A stretch of 64,000 bases of DNA from Bettongia penicillata ogilbyi (GCA_023548195.1 JAJHZJ010000496.1:8860644-8924643), one strand, 5' to 3'; numbered from the stretch's first letter, positions 1 through 10,777 are shown. Notes: generated by a model from the letters alone, not told the origin. Numbers and translations: made by a program.

Positions 1-439
1 AGAGAGCTCCAAGTGCGCTGCAGAAATGGAGGAAGGCTTAATAGAACAGGAGACTGAGCTGGATCCTGAAGAATTGATAGGATCTTCCCAGATGCAAAAG
101 GAGTAGAGACAGTTGGATCTCTGATGAGAGTGAGAAATTTAAAAAAATAGTGAAGTAAAGAGGATGTAAACCTTACTGCCTTCCTGCTACAGCTTATAAC
201 ACTGGAACACACTTTCATGGTAACAAATCTTAGAAATCTCAGTTAGTGCTGACTTTGAGGCTCAGATACTCATGGGAAATGTAGTCACATCAACTGGTCA
301 TGCCTCTATTACATAAGCATCCTATTTCCTACATGAAGCTTTCCCTAGGTGTCCTTGGTCCTGTCAATCTCTCTTTCCTATGAAGTTATTGATTTTCTAT
401 TATATTAGATATGGACGAATTTATGTTTCCTCCAGAAGC
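1..439. other. No element recognised
   Basis: AT-rich sequence with no convincing open frame, repeat landmark or RNA-like fold. It ends where an antisense CR1/L3 fossil begins. Confidence 0.4.
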
Positions 440-566
440 CAAATTATGAAACACAGAATCACAGACATATAGAAACTCAGAGCTGGAACTGTACTCAGAG
501 GTTATCTACTCCAACTGTACTTGAATAAGAATCCCTTCTACACCATATCTTACAAATAGTAAGCCC

Positions 567-770
567 AGTCCAGTGGAAAGAGGAAACGTATATAGATTTG
601 GAGTCAGGGCACCTAGATGAAAATAGTGGCTTTGCCAATTACTACTGTTTAACTTTGGGCACCTCTTTAGCCCTCACTTTCCTTACGTGTGAAAAAGAGG
701 GAGCTGGAACCAATTACTTTGAAGGTTGCTTCCAGCTGTAAATCTGTATTCTATGGTTCTAATAAACCAG
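567..770 (+). repeat. MIR3-type CORE-SINE
   Basis: It starts at 'agtggaaagaggaaacg', has the tRNA-like 'tttggagtcag' and a worn 'caattactactgtttaactt' core, and ends in the 'aaggttgcttccagctgtaa' tail seen in marsupial MIR3 copies. It interrupts the CR1/L3 fossil. Confidence 0.6.
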
Positions 771-1112
771 ATTTTAATTGAAGGCCTTCAGTTCCTGAAG
801 GAGCTAATTCATTTCTAGACAGCTCTAATTGTTAAGAAAGATTACCTGATGCCCAGCATTTCATAAATGCTTGTTGATGATATCAAAGCTAAATTTAACT
901 CTTTACAACAACTACATAGTGCTCCTGGCTCTTTCCTTCAGGATCAAGACAAACATCCCCAATCCCTCTTTCACATCTCAGCCCTTCAAATACTTGGAAA
1001 CAGTTGTCCAGCTCAGACTAGGTTTTTTATTCTCCAGTTTGAACCTTCTTACTTCTTTTAATGAATTTTCATATACCATGGCCTTAAAGGAAGCCTTTGA
1101 CAAGTTTATTCA

Positions 1113-1290
1113 GGGGTCATCTCCCGTCATCTTGATCTATGTCTGACCACTGGACCCAGATGACTCCAGAGTAGGAAGTGAGGCTAGTGACTTTGCCCAG
1201 CCCTCCCTCACTTAATTCCAACTCACTTGCAAATCATGGCATCATGTCCCTGATGTCATGGCCCTCCTTGAGAACGAAGGACAAAGAGTG
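1113..1290 (+). repeat. 3' half of the tRNA-headed marsupial SINE
   Basis: It matches the tail of the near-complete copy at 63509-63825: 'gtcatcttgatc', 'gactccagagtaggaagtga', 'cagccctccctcact', 'gatgtcatggccctcc' and a 'gaacgaaggacaaag' end. The tRNA-like head is missing. Confidence 0.7.
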
Positions 1291-1600
1291 ATGGCATGTT
1301 TAGTCACCTTTTCCTGCAGATTCGAGTTTGTCAATATCATTCCTAAAGAATGGCCCCAAGGATTACACCCAACATTTCATATGTGTTCTTATAAGGAAAG
1401 AGTCCAGTGGAACTCAGTCCTTTTATTCTGAATCTCTTAGACAGCCTAAGCATGAGATTTTTTTTGCAGGTCCCAAGTTTAGATGATTTATATTTACCTG
1501 TGGTCCACTAAAATCCTCAGATCTTTCTCACCCAGGAACCCGTGTCCAGCCATGTGTAGACCTGCATACCAACCCTGAATTCTCAGAACTGAAGAGCCTT

Positions 1601-2305
1601 TGATAATCTAGAGTCCCAGGTTTTCATTTTTAAGAAATAGAAAACCCAGGAAGGCAAGGCACTTTCAGAAACTCACAGAGCTTTAGGGAAGGCCCCCAGG
1701 CCTTAAAATAATTCCTAAATAGCAAAGTTTGAGGGAGAAAAGTCTAGATTAAGATAACCAAGTCAAACAATGGTTCAATAATTTCAGCCAAGCTTTTTAG
1801 AGTCTTTGAAAATCACGGAGGGCTAATAGCAGCATCACTCTTCCATCAAGGCTAATGTCGCAGTTATCTCCGATAAAGGAAAAAGAGAACATAAAATGAC
1901 AAAACCACTTAGAACAGCTTTCCTCAGATTAACTAATTCAGCTGCTTTGGGGGTTTGAATTACATGGAGGGAATGCATACTCAGATTCTCAAATGGATCC
2001 ATGATCTCATTGATTGAGAAGTCCCCAAAGGGAATTCATAAACTCATAAAAGCTGGTGTGGCAGGTCGGGAGCCATGGCACAGCTTTAGAACAAATGAAG
2101 TGGAAACAGGGGAAATGGAGAGAAAGCAAATCAATCCAGCCTATTCTTGGATTCAAATGTTGCTGCAAATATTAGATATTTTGGGGAGTTGCATACTTTT
2201 ACATTGGATATTTTAGATGGAAAATGTAATAAGCCTTCAAGTTTTCTAATGAAACTACTCCTCACATTGCATGACACTTGGGATCCATGGGACAAAGTTT
2301 GAGAA
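1601..2305. other. No element recognised
   Basis: Unique-looking AT-rich sequence. Around 1640-1690 there may be a worn antisense CORE fragment ('aaggcaaggcactttcag'). The short open frame at 2001-2216 has no recognisable domain. Confidence 0.4.
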
Positions 2306-2418
2306 GGTGTAATGGCGATGGGAGTTAGACTTGGACACTTTCTAGCTGTGTGGTCTTGGCAAGTCCCTTATTAATCTCTTAAAGCCATGCTTTACTCATC
2401 TATAAAACTGGCACCATA
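2306..2418 (+). repeat. MIR fragment
   Basis: 'ctagctgtgtggtcttggca' followed by a worn 'ctttactcatctataaaact' is the CORE region of a MIR-type SINE. Confidence 0.55.
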
Positions 2419-2419
2419 G

Positions 2420-2590
2420 ATCTAGAGTCAGAAAGGATTCCAGAAGTCATGTCATCCAAACCCCTCATTTTCTAGCTAAGGAAACTGAGGCCCAGAAAAA
2501 TTAAGAGTTAGAATCTTTTGATCCTAAGGTTGAATCTAATCTTGGAGAGCTTAAGTGATTCACCCAAGGTCACCCAGATAGTTTGTCCTG
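2420..2590 (-). repeat. Antisense MIR/CORE-SINE
   Basis: 'catttt...aaggaaactgaggcc' and 'gtgattcacccaaggtcacc' mark an antisense CORE-SINE with an internal stretch of about 50 bp that looks like an insertion or local duplication of the 'ttaag' region. Confidence 0.55.
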
Positions 2591-3164
2591 TGATGCACTA
2601 TTTGGATCACAATCTTGGGGTGAGTAAGAAGCTTTGGATGCCTTAATAGAACATTGCAGAAATGAGAGCACTGTTAGCATTTAGGAGTGACTGTACTAAG
2701 TCTAGTGCTTTGAATTTGGGACCTTGGCTGGGATGACTGTGAAAGACCAGAAAGACAGCACTACTCATTTCTCCTTGGGCAGGGGTTTATATAGTCTACT
2801 GCAAATTCCTGCAGAGGAGGTCTGGTCTAAATAAGTAAGCACTCTTAGCTACAAGGTGTTGGGGGAATGTTTCTGCCCTTAGGGTCTATTCCACTCCATA
2901 TGGTTTGCCATTTCTTTGTGTCTTTTGCCCATTCTTTGTACTCATTGGAAGTAATAATTTCTAAGTGAAGTGGCTAATGTCTCATGAACTCCAAGAAAGA
3001 TGCTGACCACTAATGGCGTAATCTTTCTTTGTAATGAAGCTGTGGTTCTTTCCAAATCTAGACTTCAGATGTTTGCAGTTTCTGCAGACTGCTTCCTGGG
3101 TCTCAGCAGATGTCATTCTATTTCTTTTGGTTTCCACTGGGCTTTCTCTGATTATCTTTTCTAA

Positions 3165-3322
3165 CTACCAAGTCCCTAGATTCACATTATGTCCCTCCTA
3201 TCTGTGTGATGTTGGGAAAGTTCTTCTCACCTGTCTAAGTCTGTTCCCTTGTCTGTAATGTAAAGGATTTGTCTAGAGGACCTCTAAGGTCTCTTTTAGC
3301 TCTAATCAGCCTATGATCTATT
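3165..3322 (+). repeat. MIR3-type SINE
   Basis: Landmarks are 'atctgtgtgatgttggga', 'cccttgtctgtaatgtaa' and the tail 'ggacctctaaggtctctttt' followed by 'agctctaatcagcctatgat'. Confidence 0.65.
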
Positions 3323-3924
3323 TAGATCAATAGCATGGGTACAGAATGAGAAAAAAAATCAGGAAGTGATAAATTTAAATTATTTTTTTTTTCTTGAGAA
3401 ATATCTCCAAAGAGGAAGTGTGGCCCACAGGGACATTTATAAACATCCACACCCTTCCCATTTCATAATCTGGATTCGTGTCTCTGGAAAATTTTAATCT
3501 GTGAAAACCACTAATATAGGAAATCATATGAAAGAAAATTTAAAATTTAAAAAAGAAAACTGCAGTTTCTTTTAAGAAAAAGTCCTTTATGAATACCTTC
3601 AGTTATTACCTGATCTATACCACTATCATTGCTCTCTCACTTGTTACAAAGTAAATCAGTTAAGTAAGACTGATTCACCAAAGTATGTATATCTGACAAG
3701 ATATGCAGTATTTAGTACCCATTATCCCCCACCTCTACCAAGTGGAAGAAAATATGTTCTGTCATCTGTTCTCTGGAACCCAGACAGGTCACTGGAATTA
3801 ATCTAAGCTCAGCTGCCTTTAAAATGTGTTAATTTATATCCTTATCATCATTGTTTAAACTGTTTTCTGGGTTCTGCTCATTTTGATCCACAAATATTCA
3901 CTTTCTTGTGTTTTCCTGACTCCA
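3323..3924. other. No element recognised
   Basis: A/T-rich stretch with short homopolymers (T-run near 3385) and no recognised element. Confidence 0.4.
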
Positions 3925-4097
3925 TGTTCTCTCCTCCTCCTTCTGTTCCTTCTTCTCCTTTTCCTTCTCTTCTTCCTCTTCCTCCTTCTCCTTCTCCTCC
4001 TCCTCCTTCTCTTTCTTCTTCTTTTTCTTCTTCTGCTACCACTACCACCACCACCATCACCACCACTACTACCACTACTATTACTACTACTACTATC
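3925..4097 (+). repeat. Polypyrimidine tract plus (ACY)n triplet tract
   Basis: About 110 bp of nearly pure C/T built from TCC, TTC and CTT units is followed at about 4036-4097 by ACC/ACT/ATT triplets. Long leucine- or valine-rich open frames on both strands here are translation artefacts of the repeat. Confidence 0.9.
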
Positions 4098-4099
4098 AA

Positions 4100-4186
4100 G
4101 GTTAAGTGACTTGCCCAGGCCGATTTGAACTCAGGTCCTCCTGATTCCAGGGTTGGTGCCCTATCCACTGCATCACCTGGCTCCCT
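4100..4186 (-). repeat. Antisense SINE head
   Basis: 'ggttaagtgacttgcccagg', 'gatttgaactcaggtcctcc' and 'gccctatccactgcatcacc' are the reverse complement of a tRNA-like SINE head. It abuts the triplet tract, which may have grown from its internal or tail end. Confidence 0.7.
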
Positions 4187-4325
4187 CATGTTCGTTACTT
4201 TTAACGGCACAGTAATATATGATTACATTCATGAATCTTGATTTTTCCACTCTGCTCCTATCAATGGCTCCCATTTTGTTTTCAGTTTTGGGTGACCGCA
4301 AAAAATTTTCTTTTTCTTTTTCAAA
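4187..4325 (-). repeat. Antisense L1 3' fragment
   Basis: 'acagtaatatatgattacat', 'atcaatggctcccattttg' and 'ttttcagttttgggtg' follow the order of the antisense end of marsupial L1 ORF2. Confidence 0.4.
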
Positions 4326-4925
4326 GAAGCCAAAAATAATGATAGCTCTCTGGCTGTAGACAAATATCTCTCCAACAGCCGTATTCTACCTCTCAACCCT
4401 CAAGGAACACCTTATGGGTTGGCACAAAGCTTATTGAAAGCAAGGTCCACATTTTCATTTTACTTAAGCTCTAGGGGTAAAACCTTGGCGTGCAATTAGA
4501 ATTGGGAATTTGAATTAAATTGAGAGTAGTCCCAGTTGAACAGACCTCAACAAAGGCAAAGTATTCTCAAGGTGAAGGGGCCATGGGAGGCTGTCCAAGT
4601 TTGCATGGTCTATTGCTGTGACATGTGGTGTGAGGATAGCTAGGAAGTGGTTGGGAGAGTTGGTTCTGGACTAAATAATGTGTAAGCCCAGAATCCCATT
4701 GGTTGCATATGGGGATGATGACTTTAGAGGAAGTACCATGATATGGAGATTGTTGAAAAGTAGATATTATTCCCATTTCAAAGATGAGGAAATTGGCTCA
4801 ATGAACCTGGACACTGCTAATAACAGTGAGAACACTGAAGTATTTTATTTTTTATCATGAGAGAACTACTCTGTGGAATTTAGGAAAAGCAGAGATTTTA
4901 TTGTAAGGAATGAGAGAAATTTGAT
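4326..4925. other. No element recognised
   Basis: Unique-looking sequence. A worn antisense MIR may lie near 4775-4800 ('cccatttcaaagatgaggaa'). Confidence 0.4.
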
Positions 4926-5210
4926 TAGTCTCCAGGTATTTGGAGCACTGAATTATGGACAGTGGTCACTCACAAGTCACTTCTCTCCGGGCACCTTTTT
5001 TTCTCATCTGTAAAATTTGGAGGTTTGGATACTACTTGTGTGACCTTGAGCAAGTTATATTTCCCCTCTGGGCTTGGGTTGCTTATACATCAAACAAGGA
5101 AGTTGAACTAGATGGTTGCTGAGGTCACTGGCAGAGTGACCACTTCACAACTCTCAGTCTTGGTTTGCTCATCTGTTAGATGGGGATAGAGAGCAGAAGT
5201 TGGAAGAGAG
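4926..5210 (+). repeat. MIR3 fragments in series
   Basis: Three partial sense copies appear: 'gcaccttttttt ctcatctgta' near 4990, 'gtgtgaccttgagcaagtta' with 'gaactagatggttgctgag' at 5040-5130, and 'tttgctcatctgttagatgg' near 5163. Confidence 0.5.
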
Positions 5211-5330
5211 ATTGATGACTTTGCATGACTCTGCCTCACTGAAATACAATTCATGCATAAGTCGAGACATCACCTGAGTTGAGTTGTCACTGGTCCCCTT
5301 CAAAAATGAAGGATGGACAATAATTAAATG
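5211..5330 (+). repeat. Tail of tRNA-headed SINE
   Basis: 'gactctgcctcactgaaata', 'cataagtcgagacatcacct' and 'aaaaatgaaggatggacaat' parallel the 3' tail of the copy at 63509-63825. It is more diverged than that copy. Confidence 0.55.
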
Positions 5331-5417
5331 GGGTAACAGTATTTAATTGACAAGGTTGTTGTGAGGAGTAAATGAGCATTTTGTAGACTTTAAGAATTAT
5401 ATCAGTGATAGTTACTA

Positions 5418-5442
5418 TTATTAATATGATGATGATGATGAT
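5418..5442 (+). repeat. (GAT)n microsatellite
   Basis: Seven to eight GAT units within 'atatgatgatgatgatgata'. Confidence 0.85.
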
Positions 5443-5554
5443 ATCAACATCTGGCTAATGAGGATTAATGGTGTCCACCTGGTCACAGGTTCTCATTGTC
5501 CTAATAATCCAATTTTGTAAGTGTTGCCTTAGTTGTAAGAAAGTCTTACATTGC

Positions 5555-5910
5555 CCTATAAGGATTATTTAAAGTACTGGGGATGTTCACCTGGAGAAAT
5601 GAAGATGAAGGGGCTACATTTGAAGAGCTGCCGTGTAAGAGAGGGGTCAGCCTTGGTCTGCTTTGTCACAGAAGATTCAGCTTCTAGTTGCAGCAAGAGG
5701 TGGATGTTGCAAAGAGTAAATCAGACTTTACATAAGGAAGAGATGTCTTAACCATTGGAGCTACCCCAATGGGGAATAGGCTGCCCCCAGTGGCAGAGGA
5801 AAGGTTTTAAGAAAACGCTGGATGTCCTTGAGCATGATGTAGAGGATTGCTTTTCATGCACGGATTGGAATAGATGCTCTTAAAATTTCTTCCAAATTGT
5901 AGATTCTAAA
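5555..5910 (+). repeat. CR1/L3 3' untranslated region, sense
   Basis: Landmarks in order: 'cacctggagaaatgaagatg', 'gtggatgttgcaaagagtaa', 'aataggctgcccccagtggc', 'aaacgctggatgtccttgag' and 'attggaatagatgctcttaa'. This is the usual end of the CR1/L3 LINE, truncated at the 5' side. Confidence 0.65.
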
Positions 5911-6004
5911 CTAACTGATTTCTTAAGGGAGGTCATGATTCTCCCATAGAAAGTTACCTCATGAAAGAGCAAATGTTCTTTGTTAAGTCACCAGAAGCTT
6001 TGAG

Positions 6005-6122
6005 AAAGTCTGAGTGGCCATTTATTTGTCAGATGTCTTGAAGAGGGGATTTTTATTCAAATGTGACTTGGACTAGATGGCTCCTTAGCCATCCTGCCAG
6101 CTCTGGGCTTCGGTGATTGCTG
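6005..6122 (+). repeat. CR1/L3 terminal fragment, sense
   Basis: 'tcagatgtcttgaagagggg' and 'tgacttggactagatggctc' ending 'gattgctgtga' repeat the last 110 bp of the element before it. Confidence 0.5.
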
Positions 6123-6354
6123 TGACGCTAATGGGCAAAAATGTACTTCTTGTTCCACCCTCTCTACATGCTTGGCTGCCCCATATGGGCTCTCATCTTC
6201 CTGATATGGTCACTGCATTTACTGATTCTTTTCCCATGACCCTCCATGCTGTCCTCATACTCTGGACTACTTTAAACCCAATTCCTCCCCTGAAATGACT
6301 ATTATGATGTGTGACTGTCTACTAAAGATATTCTACTACGGAAAGAAACAGATT

Positions 6355-6592
6355 TAGACAGGCAGTGGTGGTTCAGTGGTTAGAACACTGGATCTGTTGT
6401 GAGGAAGACCTGAGCTCAAATCTGGCCTCAAACTAGCTGGGGCAAGCCACTTAACCTGACTGTCTCAGTTTGCTTATCTGTAAAATAAGGATCAAATGAG
6501 ATAATGTTGGTACAGCTGAGACTGTCTTTACATTTCTTTGTATCCCCACTGCTTAGTTCACACACAGTTAAACACTTAATAAATGTTACATG
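6355..6592 (+). repeat. CORE-SINE, near full length
   Basis: Head 'gtggttcagtggttagaaca', tRNA-like 'gacctgagctcaaatctggc', core 'gtctcagtttgcttatctgt', then 'caaatgagataatgttggta', with an L2-like end 'cttaataaatgttacatgat'. Confidence 0.75.
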
Positions 6593-6679
6593 ATACTGTT
6601 TCCTAAGTTTATGTAAGTGGCTATCTTTCTTCTTTCTCTCTTCATGTGATATTTTCATAAATACTCCCAATCTTGTATT

Positions 6680-7865
6680 AAAATTTTTTTATTCTTGTTG
6701 TTTTATTAAAAAACCCTAAAATCGATTTGTTAAAGTTCCAAATTCCAGGATATTTGAAGACAGTTAAGACCCAAGTAGGTATATATTTACTTAAATAAGC
6801 CAGAGAGCCAGGTTATGTTCAGTACAAAGTTGGAGAAAAGTCTCTATCAGCTAAAGACAATGGAATCAAATGAAATAATGGAAATTATGGTCAGACTCTA
6901 ACCCTCAATATGTCTTTATGTACTGTTCTTTTACTAGGGGGGGACGAATAGTTCCCATGAACTTCAACACAACCAAAAGGAGCGTGCCTTTCCTAGTAGA
7001 ATTAGCCAGATGGGCTGAGATGGAAGTGTGTCAGCATTCAAAGATGTCCCTCCCTTGGCCTGAGCCATTAAGCCTGGAAAAACTCTGGAGCTTGAGGGTC
7101 TGCTGACAGAGTTTCAATCAAGGAAGGCAAAGGCAATTCTGACATCCACATTCACTCTTTGTCAATGCACAGAGTGCTAAAGAAATCCTCTTCTTGTCTA
7201 TAAGTGGGCAAGGAAGCCAATGCAGCAAAGAATCATGAACTTTAGAAGGGAAATTATTAACTCCTAACCCCCATCATTGTGTGTGTTATATCTATGCAGG
7301 TCAGAGATGATAACTTAGGCAGTATGGATCCCCAAGAAATCCATGGGTAGATTCAACAAGGCACTTAAATCCATTGGATGGGGAAAAATAGCAATCTTTG
7401 TTTCAATATAATCAGTTTTCTTTGTAATGCAAGGCATTTTAATTTTTACACTTAAAAATCTTATTCTGAGAAGAAGTCCTTGGTTTCCCTAGACTGCCAA
7501 GGAGGGTTTTGTGTGATGTAGATGAGATAGAGATATTAGCAAGAAAGGAAATAAAAGAAGTCAGAGAATGAAGGGACATCACAGATCACAGACATTTCTC
7601 ATCCAAAAGGATAATATTATTATTAGTAATATCACCAAGAAAAACAACAGTTACGTGCAAAGTCCTTTACATACGTAACCCCATTTGACCCCATCATGTA
7701 ATTTACAAGTGATGAGTGTGACAGGATTATGAGCATATCACCAGTGACAAAAGCTCAATTATTCAGGGAACTTTTTGGAAAGAAAAGTCCTGAGGAGGTG
7801 AATGGGCCATCCAAAAATAATTGAGGTCCATTTCTCAGCAGGGAGGGCAAGAAATGCGTCATTTA
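6680..7865. other. No element recognised
   Basis: AT-rich sequence with a short ATT/TAA cluster at 7613-7635 and no assignable repeat or convincing exon. Confidence 0.4.
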
Positions 7866-8125
7866 AAAATTGAGAAAAATTCTGTTTAAACAAGAAAAAC
7901 TTTCTAACAATGGAACAATTCCGTGGGAGACTCAAAGAAATCTTTGTAGCTGGAATTCCTTAAAGCAGAAGGGGAGCGATTTCATAAGGAACCAGTACTT
8001 GGGAATTAGGAGGCCCTACCCGATAGGAGGGAGGAGGGAGGGGAGAATCTGGGGTAGAAGGGTTAGATGACCAAATTACTCTGTTGTTACAGGTTGGTTT
8101 CCTACAATTTCTTCCTTTCACTCAG

Positions 8126-8320
8126 GAGAATAAAGGTATTTGGATATTTTTAGCTGAACTTGTACAATATGTGACTGCCCTATTAAATGACACTGAAAAC
8201 ATGAAAAAAATGGCAACCACTTCATTATATGACAAAGCCATGCAGGCTGACAATACTGAGCAATTCATAGGATTGATCCAAGAGTGGAAGAGGATCAGAG
8301 GAGGGGAAATCAACTCCTAG
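8126..8320 (+). other. Exon-like segment of unknown origin
   Basis: The sequence 'tttcttcctttcactcag' ends at 8125 and resembles a splice acceptor. It is followed by 64 sense codons and a TAG in phase 0. The peptide starts ENKGIWIFLAELVQ and ends KRIRGGEINS. I recognise no family. No poly(A) signal follows closely, and a chance open frame of this size is plausible, so this is not called a gene. Confidence 0.15.
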
Positions 8321-8339
8321 AGTGGCCAGGACCTTGTCT

Positions 8340-8462
8340 GTTTACTGGAGTAAAATTGGGAGGGTCTGTAGGTCATTGATTCCAACCCTTTCATTGCACT
8401 GGGAGATCCAGAGAGGGGAAGGGACTTACCCAAGGTAACACAGTGATCTAGAACCATGGTAT
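8340..8462 (-). repeat. Antisense MIR-type fragment
   Basis: 'tctgtaggtcattgattcca' and 'gagaggggaagggacttacc' followed by 'caaggtaacacagtgatcta'. Confidence 0.6.
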
Positions 8463-8604
8463 CTTAGAGCTAGAGGACCCATAGACAGCATCAAGCCAAA
8501 CCTCCTTGCTTTAGAAAGCAGGGATGACTGGAGTCCTGGAGAAGGAAAGGGAATGCAGTGGGTCATGTGGTTAGCTGAGCTGGCATTACCATAGCCTCAT
8601 GGAA

Positions 8605-8765
8605 GTCCATCTGTCTTCTCTGTGCCCTCCAGTGATCCTTCATTGCTGGAGTACCTTCTCTCCTTGCCCTCCTTTCTCAGAATCTTCATCTAAGACTCAA
8701 CTCAAGTACCACATCCAACAGTAAGGCTAATGTTCTGCCCCTCAGTTTTCCTTGGACTACAGTAC
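8605..8765 (+). repeat. L2 LINE 3' fragment
   Basis: 'cttcatctaagactcaactc' followed by 'aagtaccacatccaacagta' resembles the L2 'actcaactcaagtaccacct' region before its 3' end. Confidence 0.5.
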
Positions 8766-8785
8766 AATTATTTGAACAAGAGATG

Positions 8786-8850
8786 CAGTGGGCTGCAGCC
8801 TAGCCTTGACTTTAGGAAGATGTGAGTTCAAGTCCTGCCACTGACATATA
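8786..8850 (+). repeat. SINE head fragment
   Basis: 'tgcagtgggctgcagcctag' and 'gatgtgagttcaagtcctgc' form the tRNA-like head of a MIR-like SINE, cut off by the next element. Confidence 0.5.
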
Positions 8851-8956
8851 ACCAATCAACAGGAATTTATTAAGCACCTTACTATGTTCTAGATGCTTTG
8901 CTAAACTCTGGGCATTCAAAGACAAAACAAAACAGCATGCTTGCTCAAGGAAGTGA
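8851..8956 (+). repeat. 'Tattaagcacc' marsupial repeat, truncated
   Basis: 'atttattaagcaccttacta' followed by 'tgttctagatgctttgctaa' opens a moderately repeated marsupial family (possibly MAR4-like) that recurs at least ten times here. Confidence 0.6.
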
Positions 8957-8959
8957 AGG

Positions 8960-9172
8960 GAATAACCATTTATATAGCTCCAGGCACTGTGTTAAGCATT
9001 TTATAAATATAGTCTCATTTGTTCTTAATAACAACCATGTGAGGTAGTCCATTTTATAGCTGAGGAAACTGAGGCAGGCAGAAGTGAAGTGACTTGCTCA
9101 GGGTCACACAGCTGGTAAATGTTTCAGGCTACATTTGCTGAATCCAAGCCCAGTCTTCTATCCACTGAGCCT
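8960..9172 (-). repeat. Antisense MIR/MAR1-type SINE
   Basis: Near full length in antisense: 'ccaggcactgtgttaagcat', 'gctgaggaaactgaggcagg', 'cttgctcagggtcacacagc', 'tctatccactgagcc'. Confidence 0.8.
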
Positions 9173-9239
9173 CCAATATAAACGCTGGCCCTGCTTATAT
9201 TTTATTAGGTGAGGCAATATATAGTATCAATGGATACAA

Positions 9240-9425
9240 AATATAAAGTAGTTTATATTGGACTGGACTACTAGCAGCTGGAAGCATCAGAAAAGGACTT
9301 ATTTATGTAGGAGCTAATGTTTATGCTGAGCTCTGAAGGAAATGAAGCCTTCTAAGAGGCAGACTTAAGGAGTGAATGCTTTGCGGACCTAGAGGACAGA
9401 GATGGGAGATGAAAGGTCAAGGGTG
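9240..9425 (+). repeat. Internal part of the 'tattaagcacc' repeat
   Basis: 'gctgagctctgaaggaaatg' and 'cttctaagaggcagacttaa' resemble the internal 'ttaaaggaag ... aggcagag' section seen at 29160-29220. Assignment is tentative. Confidence 0.35.
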
Positions 9426-9455
9426 AAGATCAGTAAAGACCCTCCCTGGTAGACA

Positions 9456-9560
9456 ACATGCATTTATTAAACAATGACCAAGTGATAATCACTGTGCTCA
9501 GCATGGAGGGGGATGGGAAGAAAGCCCCCAACTGGGCCTCTGCCCTCAAGGAGCCAACGG
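9456..9560 (+). repeat. 'Tattaagcacc' repeat, 5' part
   Basis: 'aacatgcatttattaaacaa', 'actgtgctcagcatggaggg' and 'gccctcaaggagccaac' follow the family's first 120 bp. Confidence 0.55.
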
Positions 9561-9599
9561 CAATGTGTATACAAGGATGTACATACGAGGTACCACAGA

Positions 9600-10050
9600 T
9601 GACCTTGGCAGATCTGGGACTCTGATGGGGCGGTTCTAGGCCTCCCAATCTAGAGTTCTTCTCTTTCTGTGACACTCCCTCACTATCCTCACAGGAAGGA
9701 AGAATTTGTCCTATGATTCAGAGATTTTAAAATGAAATGTAACGGGTGCATTCTAAAGCCACCAAGGCATCATCTTTTCCATGCTGTATGAGCATCTCTC
9801 TGGGAGCTGCCATCTGAGGCAGTGGCTACTCCTGACGTCTGGCTGGGGCACAGGGCTTGATTTCTGACCCTGCTGATAATCACTGGGGTTCTTGGCAGCA
9901 AAGCGGGGAGGCCTTATTTCACAGGCCTGCCCTGCCCGGGGGATGGGTGTAACTGCACACCAGCCAAGGTTCCTGTGGCTTGAGCCGACACCGAGGAATG
10001 CTCAGGCCTCAGCAGAAACCCAGTCAGCCTGCATTCACTTAACTGCTTGA
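9600..10050. other. Repeat-poor, locally GC-richer stretch
   Basis: No repeat landmark is seen. Positions 9830-10030 are visibly richer in G+C than the flanks but have few CpGs. There is no open frame of note. Confidence 0.35.
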
Positions 10051-10054
10051 CTTG

Positions 10055-10205
10055 CGCCAAAAGAGCACCTCTTTCCAAGTCAGAGGGCCTACGTTCGAGT
10101 CACATTTCTGCGGCTTACTGTGGTGTGACATTGAGAAAGACTTAGCTTCTCTGGGTCTCAGTCTCCACATCTGAAAATTGAGAAGGGCTGAACGAAAGAC
10201 TTAAA
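10055..10205 (+). repeat. MIR-type SINE
   Basis: 'gagggcctacgttcgagtca', 'gtggtgtgacattgagaaag' and 'tctcagtctccacatctgaa'. Confidence 0.65.
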
Positions 10206-10319
10206 GGAAGTACCTCAAGGGATATCAAGGGATTCACAGACCTTGAAAGGGTATTCTAAATGCTAAATACTATTTTAGAGAGGCAGTATGGTGGTATACC
10301 CAATGGTGTCTGTCTCAAA

Positions 10320-10480
10320 CAGAAACCCATCCTATTGTTGCATATTGACTTAGAAAACCACAAATGAACATTCTCTGCTGAACATTGTATTTTTATTTAT
10401 TTTGCTAAACTTTCCTACTTACATTTTAATCTGGTTGGGGAGACACTAGGGAGTTTTGTGGATCTTGTGCTTTACATCTA
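10320..10480. repeat. Unclassified interspersed repeat (tentative)
   Basis: 'attttaatctggttggggag' after 'atttattttgctaaactttc' resembles a common marsupial AT-rich repeat end. I cannot assign a class. Confidence 0.3.
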
Positions 10481-10484
10481 GGTA

Positions 10485-10706
10485 TACTAGATAGAGGGAC
10501 AGACTTGGAATTAGGAGGCCCTAGGGTCAAACTATGCGTTTGAATGTCTATCAGCTGTTTGATCTGAGGTAAATCATTTAGCCTCTATGGCTCTCACTGT
10601 CCTCATTCATAAAAGAAGGCAATGATTCCTGATGTAAGTAGCTCATAGGGCTATTTGGAGATTCAAATAAGTTAATGCTTGGAAAGTACTTGGCAAAGTT
10701 TAAAAC
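10485..10706 (+). repeat. CORE-SINE, near full length
   Basis: 'gatagagggacagacttgga', 'caggtaaat'-like core 'tgatctgaggtaaatcattt', 'ctcatagggctatttggaga', then 'gtacttggcaaagttt'. Confidence 0.7.
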
Positions 10707-10777
10707 TCTGCATCTGTCTGTCTCTGTTTGTCTCCATCTCTCTGTGTCTCCTCTTTCTCCTCCTTCTTTCCTTCTTT

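Larger units (their letters stand above)
440..1600 (-). repeat. Antisense CR1/L3 LINE 3' region, split by two SINEs
   Basis: On the plus strand the landmarks run in the antisense order of a CR1/L3 3' end: 'agagctggaactgtactcag', 'gacagctctaattgttaaga', 'cccttcaaatacttgg', 'gtttgtcaatatcattccta', 'gtccactaaaatcctcagat', 'ccagccatgtgta'. The order holds when the MIR at 567-770 and the SINE tail at 1113-1290 are removed, so both inserted later. Sequence near 1325-1560 would be the RT/3' end of the LINE on the minus strand, but no open frame survives. Family assignment is from landmark memory. Confidence 0.6.

Noticed and set aside
3878..4210. Leucine-, serine- and valine-rich open frames on both strands
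   Set aside because: They translate the CTT/CCT and ACC/ACT repeat tract; no gene.
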